The translations under genes and the position numbers were made by a program. Shown here one piece after another: positions 37,982 to 46,900 of a DNA stretch of 64,000 bases. The stretch comes from Tuwongella immobilis (GTDB lineage: Bacteria > Planctomycetota > Planctomycetia > Gemmatales > Gemmataceae): the NCBI RefSeq assembly GCF_901538355.1, contig NZ_LR593887.1:4688920-4752919 (forward strand), given 5' to 3'. Each line of letters starts with the position of its first letter. Position 1 is the stretch's first letter. The notes under the pieces were generated by a model that did no database searches, was not told the origin of the DNA, and saw only the letters and a list, made by a program, of their open reading frames with translations.

Positions 37982-38740
37982 TCAGGCGAGTTTGTCCAGA
38001 TCGCGGAGTCGGCGATCGGCATCGAATCGCGGCGGCGGCAACGCCTCGGCCAATCGCTCGGCCTCATCGCGCGCCAGGTCGATTCGGGCCGTGCCACTGC
38101 CGCGAAACACCGGCAACCCCTTGCGCAGGGCGACAATCTCCCGCCGCGTTCGCCCGCGCTGCGCATCCGGCCAGCGGCCAATGCGTTCGTAGAAGTCGAA
38201 AAACGTCGGCACAATCTGCTGAATATACTTCCAATACCCCGGATTATCGGTCTGCACCACAAACAACCCGCCCGGCTCCAAGGCGAGATGGGCCAGCGCC
38301 AGAAATCGCGGCGTAATCAGTCGCAAATGTACTTTTGCTGGATCGTAATACGGTTGCGGATGATAGACGTGAATTTCGCGGATGCTGGCGGGTGCCAAGT
38401 GGCGTTCCACCAGATCGAATGCGCCGCCAACTGCGAAACGAAGATTGGACAATCCCCGCTGATTGCCCCGGCGACGCGCGTAGCGGATCACCACCGGCAA
38501 GGCATCGATTCCGAGGTGGTCGAAATCGGGGCGTGCGAGTGCCGACGCGATGCTGAATCGCCCGTTACCGCAACCTAAGTCCAAGACAATTGGGGCGTTG
38601 CGACCGAAGATCGCGGAGAAATCAATCGGCCCATCCTCGGGAAAGGATTTGAGCGCGGTCTGCGTCCATTTCGCGGGTTCGAGAATCTCGCCCGGAAACG
38701 GCACGCCAAATTCCCGTTCGACACGTCGCGGTTGGTTCAT
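37982..38740 (-). CDS. trmB: TrmB-like tRNA (guanine-N7)-methyltransferase with altered motif
   Basis: 252 residues. A Rossmann methyltransferase with SAM motif LDLGCGNGRF and the TrmB segments GGLFVVQTDNPGYWKYI (TD..Y) and GRTRREIVALRKGLPV (the T-x-x-E motif). The usual FPDPWPKKRHxKRRL segment is replaced by YHPQPYYDPAKVHLRL, which keeps spacing but loses several basic residues; the tRNA specificity is therefore less certain than the fold. It is convergent with the surface protein gene, the stops being one base apart, and shortly follows the Ser/Thr kinase gene on the same strand. Confidence 0.82.
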   Translation of the reverse strand: MNQPRRVEREFGVPFPGEILEPAKWTQTALKSFPEDGPIDFSAIFGRNAPIVLDLGCGNGRFSIASALARPDFDHLGIDALPVVIRYARRRGNQRGLSNLRFAVGGAFDLVERHLAPASIREIHVYHPQPYYDPAKVHLRLITPRFLALAHLALEPGGLFVVQTDNPGYWKYIQQIVPTFFDFYERIGRWPDAQRGRTRREIVALRKGLPVFRGSGTARIDLARDEAERLAEALPPPRFDADRRLRDLDKLA

Positions 38741-38758
38741 CGGCAGCCTAAACTCGAA

Positions 38759-39664
38759 TCAATCGAGGACCGTGTCGCTGAGGCCGCCCAGGAAGCTATC
38801 GGTGATGGAGCCACCGCGATCGACGAGCGTTTCGTTGGTGATCGCGGCCTCTAATGCCTGCACAAAAGTCGTGCAATTCATCCAGCGATCGCTCGGGGCC
38901 GTCCGCAACGCTCGTTCCACAATGAAGCGTTCTTGATTGTTGAGCGCGGAAACGTCCGGCTTCACGAACGAACTGGGTCGCAGATCGCTGGCCGGTACGG
39001 GAAATGGTAGTCGCCCGGTGCGCAAATGGAAATAGGTAATCGCCAAAGCGTATTGATCGGTGCGATCGCTGAGCTGTCCCTGAAAGACTTCCGGGGCGGC
39101 ATAGGCGGGCGTTCCGCAGCGGGGGCGATTGCCGAAACTGGCCGACATGGGAGTGGTCAGCCCGAAATCTGCCAGCTTGACCCGACCATCGACGAGGAGC
39201 AGATTACTCGGCTTAATGTCGCAATGTTGGAACGATACGCGCAAGCGATCGGTTTGATGCTGCCGCAAATTCAGAAAATCGATGGCTTCCGCTGAATGTC
39301 GCATAAACGGCAGAAGATGCGTAATCGGCACAGGCGAGCGACATTCTTCCCGATAGGCATCGAGAACGTCCATCAAACTGCCTTGCGCCAGTTCCATGGC
39401 AACAATGACATAGCCCGGCACGGCCCAGACTTGGTCGATGCGAATCAGCCGACGATGCGGCATCTTCGAGATCGTTCGAATGGCACGGACTTCGCGCACC
39501 GCTTCGGCGGCGTCCGTCACCTGCACGACTTTGAGCGCAACCTCTTGCCCGAATGGAGATTGCGCTTGCCACACCTCGGCGAACGCACCGCGACCGCAGA
39601 CCCGGAGTAATTCGTATCCGGGAATCGGATTGGCTCCGCGTTCGAGTACACCGTTCCACACCAT
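38759..39664 (-). CDS. Serine/threonine protein kinase, soluble, with HCD catalytic loop
   Basis: 301 residues, essentially one kinase domain with no membrane helix. Glycine loop GRGAFAEVWQA, VAIK Lys in VALKVVQ, catalytic loop QHCDIKPSNLLLV, DFG in LADFGLTTP, APE in YAAPEVF. The Arg of the HRD motif is Cys, as in some RD-negative kinases regulated without activation-loop phosphorylation. GKPP-type lobes continue to LRTAPSDRWMN. AAGGAA lies upstream of the ATG at 39664. No substrate or sigma factor gene is adjacent; TrmB follows 18 bases after the stop. Confidence 0.92.
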   Translation of the reverse strand: MVWNGVLERGANPIPGYELLRVCGRGAFAEVWQAQSPFGQEVALKVVQVTDAAEAVREVRAIRTISKMPHRRLIRIDQVWAVPGYVIVAMELAQGSLMDVLDAYREECRSPVPITHLLPFMRHSAEAIDFLNLRQHQTDRLRVSFQHCDIKPSNLLLVDGRVKLADFGLTTPMSASFGNRPRCGTPAYAAPEVFQGQLSDRTDQYALAITYFHLRTGRLPFPVPASDLRPSSFVKPDVSALNNQERFIVERALRTAPSDRWMNCTTFVQALEAAITNETLVDRGGSITDSFLGGLSDTVLD

Positions 39665-39997
39665 ACCGGTTCCTTCGAGGGGGGGGCGAGAAACCTACAA
39701 TCGGGCGACCATTCGAATCTCTAACCTCTCCGAAAAGCCTAGCACTTGTAAAGTGCAAATGCAAAGATTTCGTGATGATGTCACAGAATTCGTCTAGCAC
39801 CCTATTTAGTTCAGTGCAATCGGGAGTCGCGACGGACATCGGAACGAAAAAATTTCCGAAATCTACAACTCAAACCCATTCGCAAACGATGATTGATCGG
39901 ATTTCTCCTGCGGGGATTTGGAAAATTCCCTTGACCATCCACGACTTGGGGCGGACCATACAACCTGTAGAATTAGATCGAGGATGGTCGAGCTCCC
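39665..39997. other. Divergent intergenic region between Ser/Thr kinase and RNase D
   Basis: 333 bases, more AT-rich than the genes around it. GCACTTGTAAAGTGC at 39742-39756 is a perfect 6 bp hairpin with a 3-base loop. A run of eight G lies just upstream of the kinase ribosome binding site. A possible promoter for rnd is listed separately. No small gene is supported. Confidence 0.4.
39946..39973 (+). promoter_or_regulatory. Possible promoter for RNase D gene
   Basis: TTGGGG (39946-39951), 16-base spacer, TAGAAT (39968-39973), 25 bases before the rnd ATG. Weak -35 match, so low confidence. Confidence 0.3.
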
Positions 39998-41200
39998 ATG
40001 GATGCGTTACCGGAAAAGATGGTCACCACGTCAAGTCAATTGCTCGATTGTTGCGAGGCAATTGCGGCGTCGGACCGAGTTGGATTTGACACCGAGTTCG
40101 TGGGGGAAGATACGTTCCACCCGGCGTTGTGCTTGATTCAAATTTCGACGGCTCGCGCGTTATTTGTCATCGACCCGTTCAGTGTCGGGCCGCTGGATGG
40201 ATTCTGGCGACTGCTGCACGATCCGGCGCGGCTGGTGATTGTCCATGCCGGGCGCGAGGAGATTCGCCTCTGCACGCGCCTCAGCGGCCGACCGCCGAAA
40301 TCCCTCTTCGATGTCCAGATTGCCGCTGGATTATTGGGGCTGGGCTTCCCGCTCAGTCACGGGGGACTATTGCTGCAAACGCTGGGGGTCTCCTTATCCA
40401 AAGGTGAGACACTCACCAACTGGCGACAACGCCCGCTCACACGATCGCAATTGCGTTATGCGTTTGACGATGTCCGCTATCTGCTGCCGCTGCACGACTA
40501 CCTCTCCGAGCGATTGACGCAGCGCGACCGCCTGGACTGGGCCGCCGAAGAATTCCTGGAATTGATCGCCCATTCGTTGGGGGATGCCCCGGAATATCAA
40601 CGCTGGCGGAAACTCCGCGGAGTCAACGGCTTCGATCGCCGACAACTCGCACTTGCACGATCGCTCTATTATTGGCGAGAAGATGCTGCCGAGCGACTCA
40701 ACCGCCCGGCTCGATCGGTTGTTCGAGACGAATTACTGGTCGAAGTCGTCCGCCGCAACCCCAAGCGAGAACGGGATTTGCTGGCGCTGCGTGGATTGCC
40801 TCGGGATGAATTTGAGAACATTCTGGACGCCTTGCAATCGGCCCGCGAGTTGCCCGAATCGCAATGCCCGGACTTAGTCGAACGCGAAGTCGATCCGCCG
40901 CAATTGGCGCTGGTGACGACCTTGTTGGGGGCCGTGCTGAGCGACTGGTGCGCTCGCAACGAATTGACCCCCTCGCAAACCGCAACCAACAGCGATCTGC
41001 GGGCGTTGGTGCGGGCCCATTTTACGGGCGACCCGCTGACTAGCGATTCCGCGTTGGCTCGCGGGTGGCGGAGCATGTTTGTCCGTCCGGAATTGGAAGC
41101 CTTTTTGCGGGGCCATCGCAGTGTCCGCGTGGGGGATTTACGCTCTGGAGCGCCGCTTCGGATTGAATCCTTCCCGACACCGCCGGAATCTTCGCTATAA
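39998..41200 (+). CDS. rnd: Ribonuclease D (DEDD 3'-5' exonuclease with HRDC domain)
   Basis: 400 residues. The DnaQ-like exonuclease domain has Exo I FDTEFVGEDTFHP (Asp and Glu ligands), Exo II VIVHAGREEIRL in which the usual Asn/His context is altered, and Exo III YAFDDVRYLLPLHDYL (Tyr-type DEDDy). HRDC-like helices follow (NPKRERDLLALRGLPRDEFE). RNase D trims 3' ends of tRNA and other stable RNAs. Length is near the usual 370-400. The next gene begins 47 bases later. Confidence 0.93.
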   Translation: MDALPEKMVTTSSQLLDCCEAIAASDRVGFDTEFVGEDTFHPALCLIQISTARALFVIDPFSVGPLDGFWRLLHDPARLVIVHAGREEIRLCTRLSGRPPKSLFDVQIAAGLLGLGFPLSHGGLLLQTLGVSLSKGETLTNWRQRPLTRSQLRYAFDDVRYLLPLHDYLSERLTQRDRLDWAAEEFLELIAHSLGDAPEYQRWRKLRGVNGFDRRQLALARSLYYWREDAAERLNRPARSVVRDELLVEVVRRNPKRERDLLALRGLPRDEFENILDALQSARELPESQCPDLVEREVDPPQLALVTTLLGAVLSDWCARNELTPSQTATNSDLRALVRAHFTGDPLTSDSALARGWRSMFVRPELEAFLRGHRSVRVGDLRSGAPLRIESFPTPPESSL

Positions 41201-41247
41201 TCCGACTGCGAGTCATTTCGACCGATCGACGCCTAGCTGGGTGCCCT

Positions 41248-43053
41248 ATGACCAATCGCTTTCATTGCCCGAATCCGACTTGTTCGTATGTGTTTGATCC
41301 CAGCCAGTTCCCGCCGGGCATCACCATGCTCGGCTGCCCCGTCTGCGGCATTCGCTTCCCCTATCAACCCGTGGCGATGCAAGGTCCGGCCCCAGTTCCG
41401 CCGCCGCCGGCCCCGATGCCGATTGCCCCGCCCGCGCCCACAGGCTATCCCGGCTACCCGGCCCCGACTTCGGCAAGTGGCGCGGCCAATCCGTTTGCCG
41501 CCACCAGCGAAATGCCCGGCCAAACTCCCGGCTATCCGCCGCCCGGCTACCCGCAGCAACCGGTTCCGCAGCCAGGATATCCGCAACCCGGCTACCCGCA
41601 GCAAGGATATCCGCAGCCGGGCTCCCCGCAACCGGGGTATCCACAACCAGCGCCGACCGAGGCCTATCAAGCGCCACCGGCCGCGCAACCGGGGTACGCT
41701 CCGCCGGGTTATGATCCCTATGCCGCACCTGCCACAACTCCCGGTGCCTACGATCCTTACGCCGCACAACCGGGATATGCTCCGCCGGGATATGATCCCT
41801 ATGCGTCGCAACCGACCGCGCCGGGTGGATTCGACCCGAATGCCCCGCAGGGCTATGGCTACGCGCCGCCAAATGAATTCGGCAGCCCCACCGCCCCGAC
41901 CGGCAACCCCACCGCAGGCGGCGAGCGGGTCATCAACGTCGGCGATGTCCCCAAGTCCGGCTCGGGCGGGTTGGTCATCGGCCTCTTCCTGATGATGATT
42001 ACGATTGGCGTCAGCACCATCTACATCATGACCAAGAAGAATCCGTTCAGCACCCGAAACATCGAAAACTCGACGGACTTCTCCAGCGATATCTATAATT
42101 TCACCTTCCAAGTGCCGAGTGCCCCCTGGTCTTCCGATGCCCCGGATGCGCGGACGGGATTGCGGATCAACATTTTTGCATATGTGAATAACGATACGGG
42201 TGCCGGCTTTGCGATGGCCGCACAGGATTTCAAAGAACGAAATCCCCGCGATCGGGAAATCGAACTCGGCTTACGCGATCGGTTGAACAACTATTTCAAA
42301 AATGCGGCCTCGGAATTGATCCCGAACGCCAAGTGGATTGGTCAACCGGCACTGGCATACCAATTCCTCGCGGAACTCAACGGCGAACAAGTCAGCGGCG
42401 AATGCTACGCCATCCGCAATCTGGGGGTCGGCTACTGGTGGTTCCAGTGGGCACCGAATAACGCCTACACTCAGGGATTGAAACAGGAGTTTGAATCCTA
42501 TCGCAATCGGGTGACCTTCCAGAAGTGGCGAGAATCCTGGAAAGAACAATCGAACATCGTTCTGTTCACGTCGGATAACGGAAAGTATCAGGTCGAGGAT
42601 GCGGATGGATTCTGGCAGCCCTTGCGGAAAGGCACCGCGTTGCCGGAAGGTGCCGTGCTGGGGATCGAGGCCCAGTATAAAGAGGTGACCGGCGATCGCA
42701 AACCACGTGCGGATCTCAACATCTATGTGCTGAAGGAAACGGGCGATCCGAAGGAAGTGGGCCGCAAGTTCATCCAAAAAATGCTGGAAGAAGACGCCGC
42801 ACTCTCGGAAGCCAAAGTGACCTTCGAGCCAGTCAACGGCGAACTCCCCGCCGATGCGGGCAAACCGCCGCTCGAAGTCGTTCGGTTCACCACGCGAAAT
42901 TCGCTCGACGCCGACCGTGCGGAACTCTACGTCATTGCCGGAATTTCCGACGGCAGTTCGACCGTGGTGGCCGTCGGTCGCTGCAAGCAATCGCTCAAGC
43001 GATTGTGGGAACCATGGCTGGTGAAGATCGTCGGGTCGTTGAAGAAGACGTAA
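41248..43053 (+). CDS. Zinc-ribbon, Pro/Tyr/Gln-rich membrane protein of unknown function
   Basis: 601 residues. The N-terminus has a zinc ribbon: CPNPTCSYVF, 16 residues, LGCPVCGIRF (two CxxC-type knuckles). Residues 45-235 are low-complexity and rich in Pro, Tyr, Gly and Gln, with imperfect repeats such as GYPQPGYPQQGYPQPG and GYAPPGYDPYA, typical of flexible cytoplasmic linkers. One membrane helix follows (GLVIGLFLMMITIGVSTIYI). The remaining 320 residues are a mixed alpha/beta extracytoplasmic domain (YNFTFQVPSAPWSSDAPDAR, YWWFQWAPNNAYTQGLKQEF) without a recognised family. A 10 bp hairpin terminator follows. Confidence 0.8.
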   Translation: MTNRFHCPNPTCSYVFDPSQFPPGITMLGCPVCGIRFPYQPVAMQGPAPVPPPPAPMPIAPPAPTGYPGYPAPTSASGAANPFAATSEMPGQTPGYPPPGYPQQPVPQPGYPQPGYPQQGYPQPGSPQPGYPQPAPTEAYQAPPAAQPGYAPPGYDPYAAPATTPGAYDPYAAQPGYAPPGYDPYASQPTAPGGFDPNAPQGYGYAPPNEFGSPTAPTGNPTAGGERVINVGDVPKSGSGGLVIGLFLMMITIGVSTIYIMTKKNPFSTRNIENSTDFSSDIYNFTFQVPSAPWSSDAPDARTGLRINIFAYVNNDTGAGFAMAAQDFKERNPRDREIELGLRDRLNNYFKNAASELIPNAKWIGQPALAYQFLAELNGEQVSGECYAIRNLGVGYWWFQWAPNNAYTQGLKQEFESYRNRVTFQKWRESWKEQSNIVLFTSDNGKYQVEDADGFWQPLRKGTALPEGAVLGIEAQYKEVTGDRKPRADLNIYVLKETGDPKEVGRKFIQKMLEEDAALSEAKVTFEPVNGELPADAGKPPLEVVRFTTRNSLDADRAELYVIAGISDGSSTVVAVGRCKQSLKRLWEPWLVKIVGSLKKT

Positions 43054-43082
43054 GCGAATTGATCGATCGTCGAAACAGGATG

Positions 43083-43119
43083 CCCCTCCACCGACTGCGA
43101 GATGCGATGGGTGGAGGGG
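43083..43119 (+). terminator. Hairpin between convergent genes
   Basis: CCCCTCCACC (43083-43092) and its exact complement GGTGGAGGGG (43110-43119), 17-base loop, 30 bases past the stop of the zinc-ribbon gene and followed by TTGTGGTTT. Convergent with the PEGA lipoprotein gene. Confidence 0.65.
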
Positions 43120-43135
43120 TTGTGGTTTGGGGGTG

Positions 43136-43837
43136 TCAGCCGGGCACGCCGTTGAGCGGTGGATTGGTCGCGGGCGGAAGCGGACTACCGGGCGCGGGGG
43201 TATCCGGTTGCGGAACCACTTGCGGCGGCAGCAGTTGCGGCCCACCTGGAAGCCGCGGATCGGTCGCCGGACTGGGGACGGGTGTGCCAGGCGGTCGAGT
43301 CGGAACCCCTTGCAGCGCCGGATTTTCCGGCTGAACGACAATCGGCGGCACCAGTCGCTGATCGGGCGGCAAGTTGCCAGCGGGCGGAACGGCCGCCTGC
43401 ACCGGACGATCGCGCAACGGCGGCACTCCCGGATCGGGCAGTTGACGTCCCCGTGCCCGCAAGGCATCGCCCTGCAACAGCAGCTCCTGCACGTTCGGCT
43501 GCGGCAACGGTTGCATGCGGAAATCGTCGATCACCCGACGATCGCGCACCGTGAACGGATACATATTTTCCACCATGAAATCGAACGGCGGATAGGCATA
43601 CCACGGCGGCGAGATGCGCCGTTGTTCGCGGATCGTCTCAAAGCCGTCTTTCACGATCGTAATATCGTACTTGCCATAGTATTCGAATGGCACATCGACC
43701 GGGGCCGCGCCATACGATTTTCCATTGACGTAGACCTGGGCACCGGGCTGATCGGTTGCGACCAGGAAGCGTCGTTCGACGCAGCCGGTGAGCAAGCACG
43801 CCACCAGCACCAGTCCTAGCGAGCCTCGATGTCGCAT
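43136..43837 (-). CDS. PEGA-domain lipoprotein with proline-rich C-terminus
   Basis: 233 residues from the ATG at 43837 (GGGGGGA upstream). GSLGLVLVACLLTGCVERR is a lipoprotein signal. The PEGA-type domain follows: TDQPGAQVYVNGKSYGAAPV, then VPFEYYGKYDITIVKDGFET. The second half is a long Pro-rich region (PPLRDRPVQAAVPPAGNLPP, RPPGTPVPSPATDPRLPGGP), probably extended or cell-wall spanning. It is encoded 148 bases downstream of the large von Willebrand A protein gene on the same strand. Confidence 0.85.
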   Translation of the reverse strand: MRHRGSLGLVLVACLLTGCVERRFLVATDQPGAQVYVNGKSYGAAPVDVPFEYYGKYDITIVKDGFETIREQRRISPPWYAYPPFDFMVENMYPFTVRDRRVIDDFRMQPLPQPNVQELLLQGDALRARGRQLPDPGVPPLRDRPVQAAVPPAGNLPPDQRLVPPIVVQPENPALQGVPTRPPGTPVPSPATDPRLPGGPQLLPPQVVPQPDTPAPGSPLPPATNPPLNGVPG

Positions 43838-43912
43838 AGCCACGATCCCCCCGAGCGGCATAAACCGATTTCCCCGCGGGGCATTAGCATTTTTCGCTGA
43901 AGGATGCAAGCG

Positions 43913-43953
43913 AAAAAGCCGAACGGCGTTCCATTCCGAAGAACGAAACGCCG
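43913..43953 (-). terminator. Possible terminator after the von Willebrand A protein gene
   Basis: CGGCGTT (43924-43930) and AACGCCG (43947-43953) form a 7 bp stem; on the minus strand it is followed by TTCGGCTTTTTCG, giving a T run at 43917-43913. A second repeat, TTTTTCGCT (43890) with AGCGAAAAA (43909), is also present. Confidence 0.5.
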
Positions 43954-43985
43954 CCCGGTTGATTGTCCATCATTCCGATGCAGGA

Positions 43986-46900
43986 TTATTCATCGCCGCT
44001 GGGAATCAGGTCGAGCTTCACCCGAAGTTGCTGTTGGGACAGCGTTTGGAACACTGGCTTGACCTTGGTTTGCACGGTCGAGCCGTTGCTGGTCAACACG
44101 GTCTTGGATTCGGCTTGGAAGTCCATGCCGCCTTCAATGACCGGAGCCACGCGGGTTTGCATTTGGAAGCCCGGCATCATCGTCGCTTGGCCTTCGCCGA
44201 AGGTCGCCAGCGGCTTCTTCATGCCCGAGGGCATCGCGCCACCGGTCATGGCCACCGGCGACTTGGACATCACCGGATCGGCCATCGCTCGCAGGCGATT
44301 GACGGCCTTGCGGGTGCGATCCATCGTCGTCGTGTCGGAGGTGTCTTCTTCGGTCACCACCGGCACTTGGGCCAACTGCGTCCGACGGCCAGCTTCCAGG
44401 CGAATGTTCACGGTTTCCGATTGATCCAGATTGACCGAGAACACTTCTTGCGACTGGTTGGGCTGTCCTTGGTGCATGGTCACCCGAATCATCGCTTTGT
44501 TGCCCAGCGGTCGGCCCAGGACGCGATTCACTTGGATCGCATACGATCCGGAGAACGCTTCCGAGGCGACGTAGGTTTCGCTTCGACTCGTCGACTTTTG
44601 CTCCAGCACATCGCCGGTCAGTAAACCACCGTTGGGCGATTGCTTGAGCATCGGGTTGCACTTCGAGCCGATCGGTTCTTGAACTTCGAGGTCCAAGTCC
44701 GCATCGCCTTGCCACAGCAGTTGAATGACCAGGTCGCGTTGATGCTGTTCGGTCACCACTTGGCGAACCTTCGCCGCTTCCGCGGGCTGATTCGACTTGG
44801 CCAGCTTCTGTTCCAGCTTCAGCAGCGACGCTTGGGCTTGAGCATGCAGGTCGGTCGATTCGTTGGCCCAATCGCGACGCAGCAAGTTCCGAGCGGCCCA
44901 CACCGTGACATCCGTATTCGGGTTTTCCAACCCGCCCGCCAGAACCAACGCATTGGCATAGGCTTCGGACGATTCCGGTTGCAGCTTCGCGGCTTGTTGG
45001 CAGAAGCGAATCGCGGCATCACCCAACTTCAGATCCATCATTGCCTTGGAGGCCGACAGATAGGCGTTGGCATTGGTCGGATCGATGTCCAAACCACTGA
45101 CGCGGGCTCGTTCGATGTCTTCCGAAGCACCTTGGCTGGCTTGCAGGGCCACCGCCAACGCTTCGTGTGCCCACGGCTGAGCCGTCACACCACCGCGAAG
45201 GCTCGCCTTCAGCAATTCCACCGCATGCGTGAATTCACCCACACGAACCAGGAAGTCGGCTCCACCGATGACCACTTGCGGATCATTCACCCCTTGGGCG
45301 ATGAAATCTTGCCACACTTGCTTCGGATCGACTTGATCCTTCGGCTTCTTGGCATTTTCACGAACAACCGCTTGAACATCCGGCTTCTTCGGATCGGCCC
45401 CACCATTCAGCTTCGGCGCTTGATTCGGGTTGAACACCAGAGCGCCCGGTTTTTCCAAGCCCTTGGGAATGTTCGCACCCATCACCGCACCACCACCCAC
45501 GTTGCGAACCGGTCGTTCGGGAGCGGCATAGCGACGCGAGAAGCCACGAATCACCAACGCATTCACCGGCGGGAAGAAGCCCAGCGAGTTGAGCTGTTCA
45601 AAGGCACCCCGCGCTTCTTCGCCACCCACATCACCGGCCAACGGGTCGTTATTTTGCGGCACACCCACCACACCGGCGGTATCCCAATATCCACGATCGA
45701 TGACCTGCGGAATCAGATCCAGCAGCAATTGCGATTGGTTGTTCCCTTGGATACCGAACTGACCACCCAAGTTCCCGAACTGACCAATCTGACCACCACC
45801 GAAGCCAGCCGCACCACCACCGAAACCGAGGTTCTGAGCGCCACCTTGACCGGCGAACGGTTGTTGGCCGAAGCCCGCACCACCGCCACCCAAGCCAGCA
45901 CCACCCCCTTGCAGACCACCACCGATGCCCAGCGGAGCGACGATCCCGCCACCACCACCGAAGTTGAAGCCACCGATGCCACCACCGAAGCCACCCAACA
46001 CCGCACCGGTTGCACCGAACACGGACTGAGCGAAGCTTTGGCCTTGCAGCTGGAGGTTCTGTTGCAGGGCTTGTTGGTTCACCGCCGACGGAATCTGGAA
46101 CACCAGGTCATCGACGCGGAACACGGCCAGCACCTTATCGTTGTAGGCCTTGCTAGCCGGAACGATGTCGATGTAATCGCGGCGGACTTGGTAATCGGCC
46201 CCGATATCGGACAGCACCAATCGCAGAGCGGCAGCCAGGGTCACACCCGACAGCTTCGGCAGATTTACCGGAGCCTTTTCGATTTCGCGGGTCATGTCTT
46301 CGGCTTTGAACGCCGCGGTGTCAATCAGGATCGTCACGTTGTAGCGGGTGGAGATGAATTCCAGCACCGCCGACAATTCCGAGCCGGTAAATTCTTTGTC
46401 GTTCTCGAAGGTCGCGTCCAACTTGCTGCGGAGATCGCGGGTGGTGGCCGATTCGCGGCGACCGAACCCGGTGATGGCATAATTCTTCAAGCGGGCATTC
46501 GACAGTTCTCGCCAGATGGTCGCAGGCGGGTAGTGCACCGGCGGCTCATCAGGGTACGGAACGTGCGATTTTTCCACTTGCAGCATCGTCATCAGGTAGC
46601 GTTCTTCACGAATCCGCTTCAGTTCCTTCAGCTCACGCAGGTTGGTCGCGTTTTCGCCAATGATGTAGCTGGCCGTGGTTTCCACCGGAATGGGAACCGC
46701 ATCATCCACCGCTTCTTGTTCCATCAGCAGTGCTTCGCGGTAGGCTTCTTCGTAGCGAGCCTGGTTCATCAGGTTGGCGAACGAGCGAATGCGTTCCCGT
46801 TGCCGTTCTTCAAAGGCAACGCGCTTGTCTTCGCTGGCGATCCGCTCCCGAGCGCGGCTGATCCGTTCCCGTTCTTCGATCTGTTGTTGCTTGATGAACG

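Noticed and set aside
41190-41247. TATAAT overlapping the RNase D stop as a promoter for the zinc-ribbon gene
   Set aside because: No -35 element at 16-18 bases and the box falls within the RNase D coding end.
41520-41900. Short repeats in the zinc-ribbon gene as a CRISPR-like or tandem repeat array
   Set aside because: They are in-frame codon repeats for YPQPG and YDPYA units with varied third positions, not an array.
45760-46020. GGT/GGC-rich tract as a non-coding repeat
   Set aside because: It encodes an in-frame Gly-rich segment of the large protein; the reading frame continues through it.
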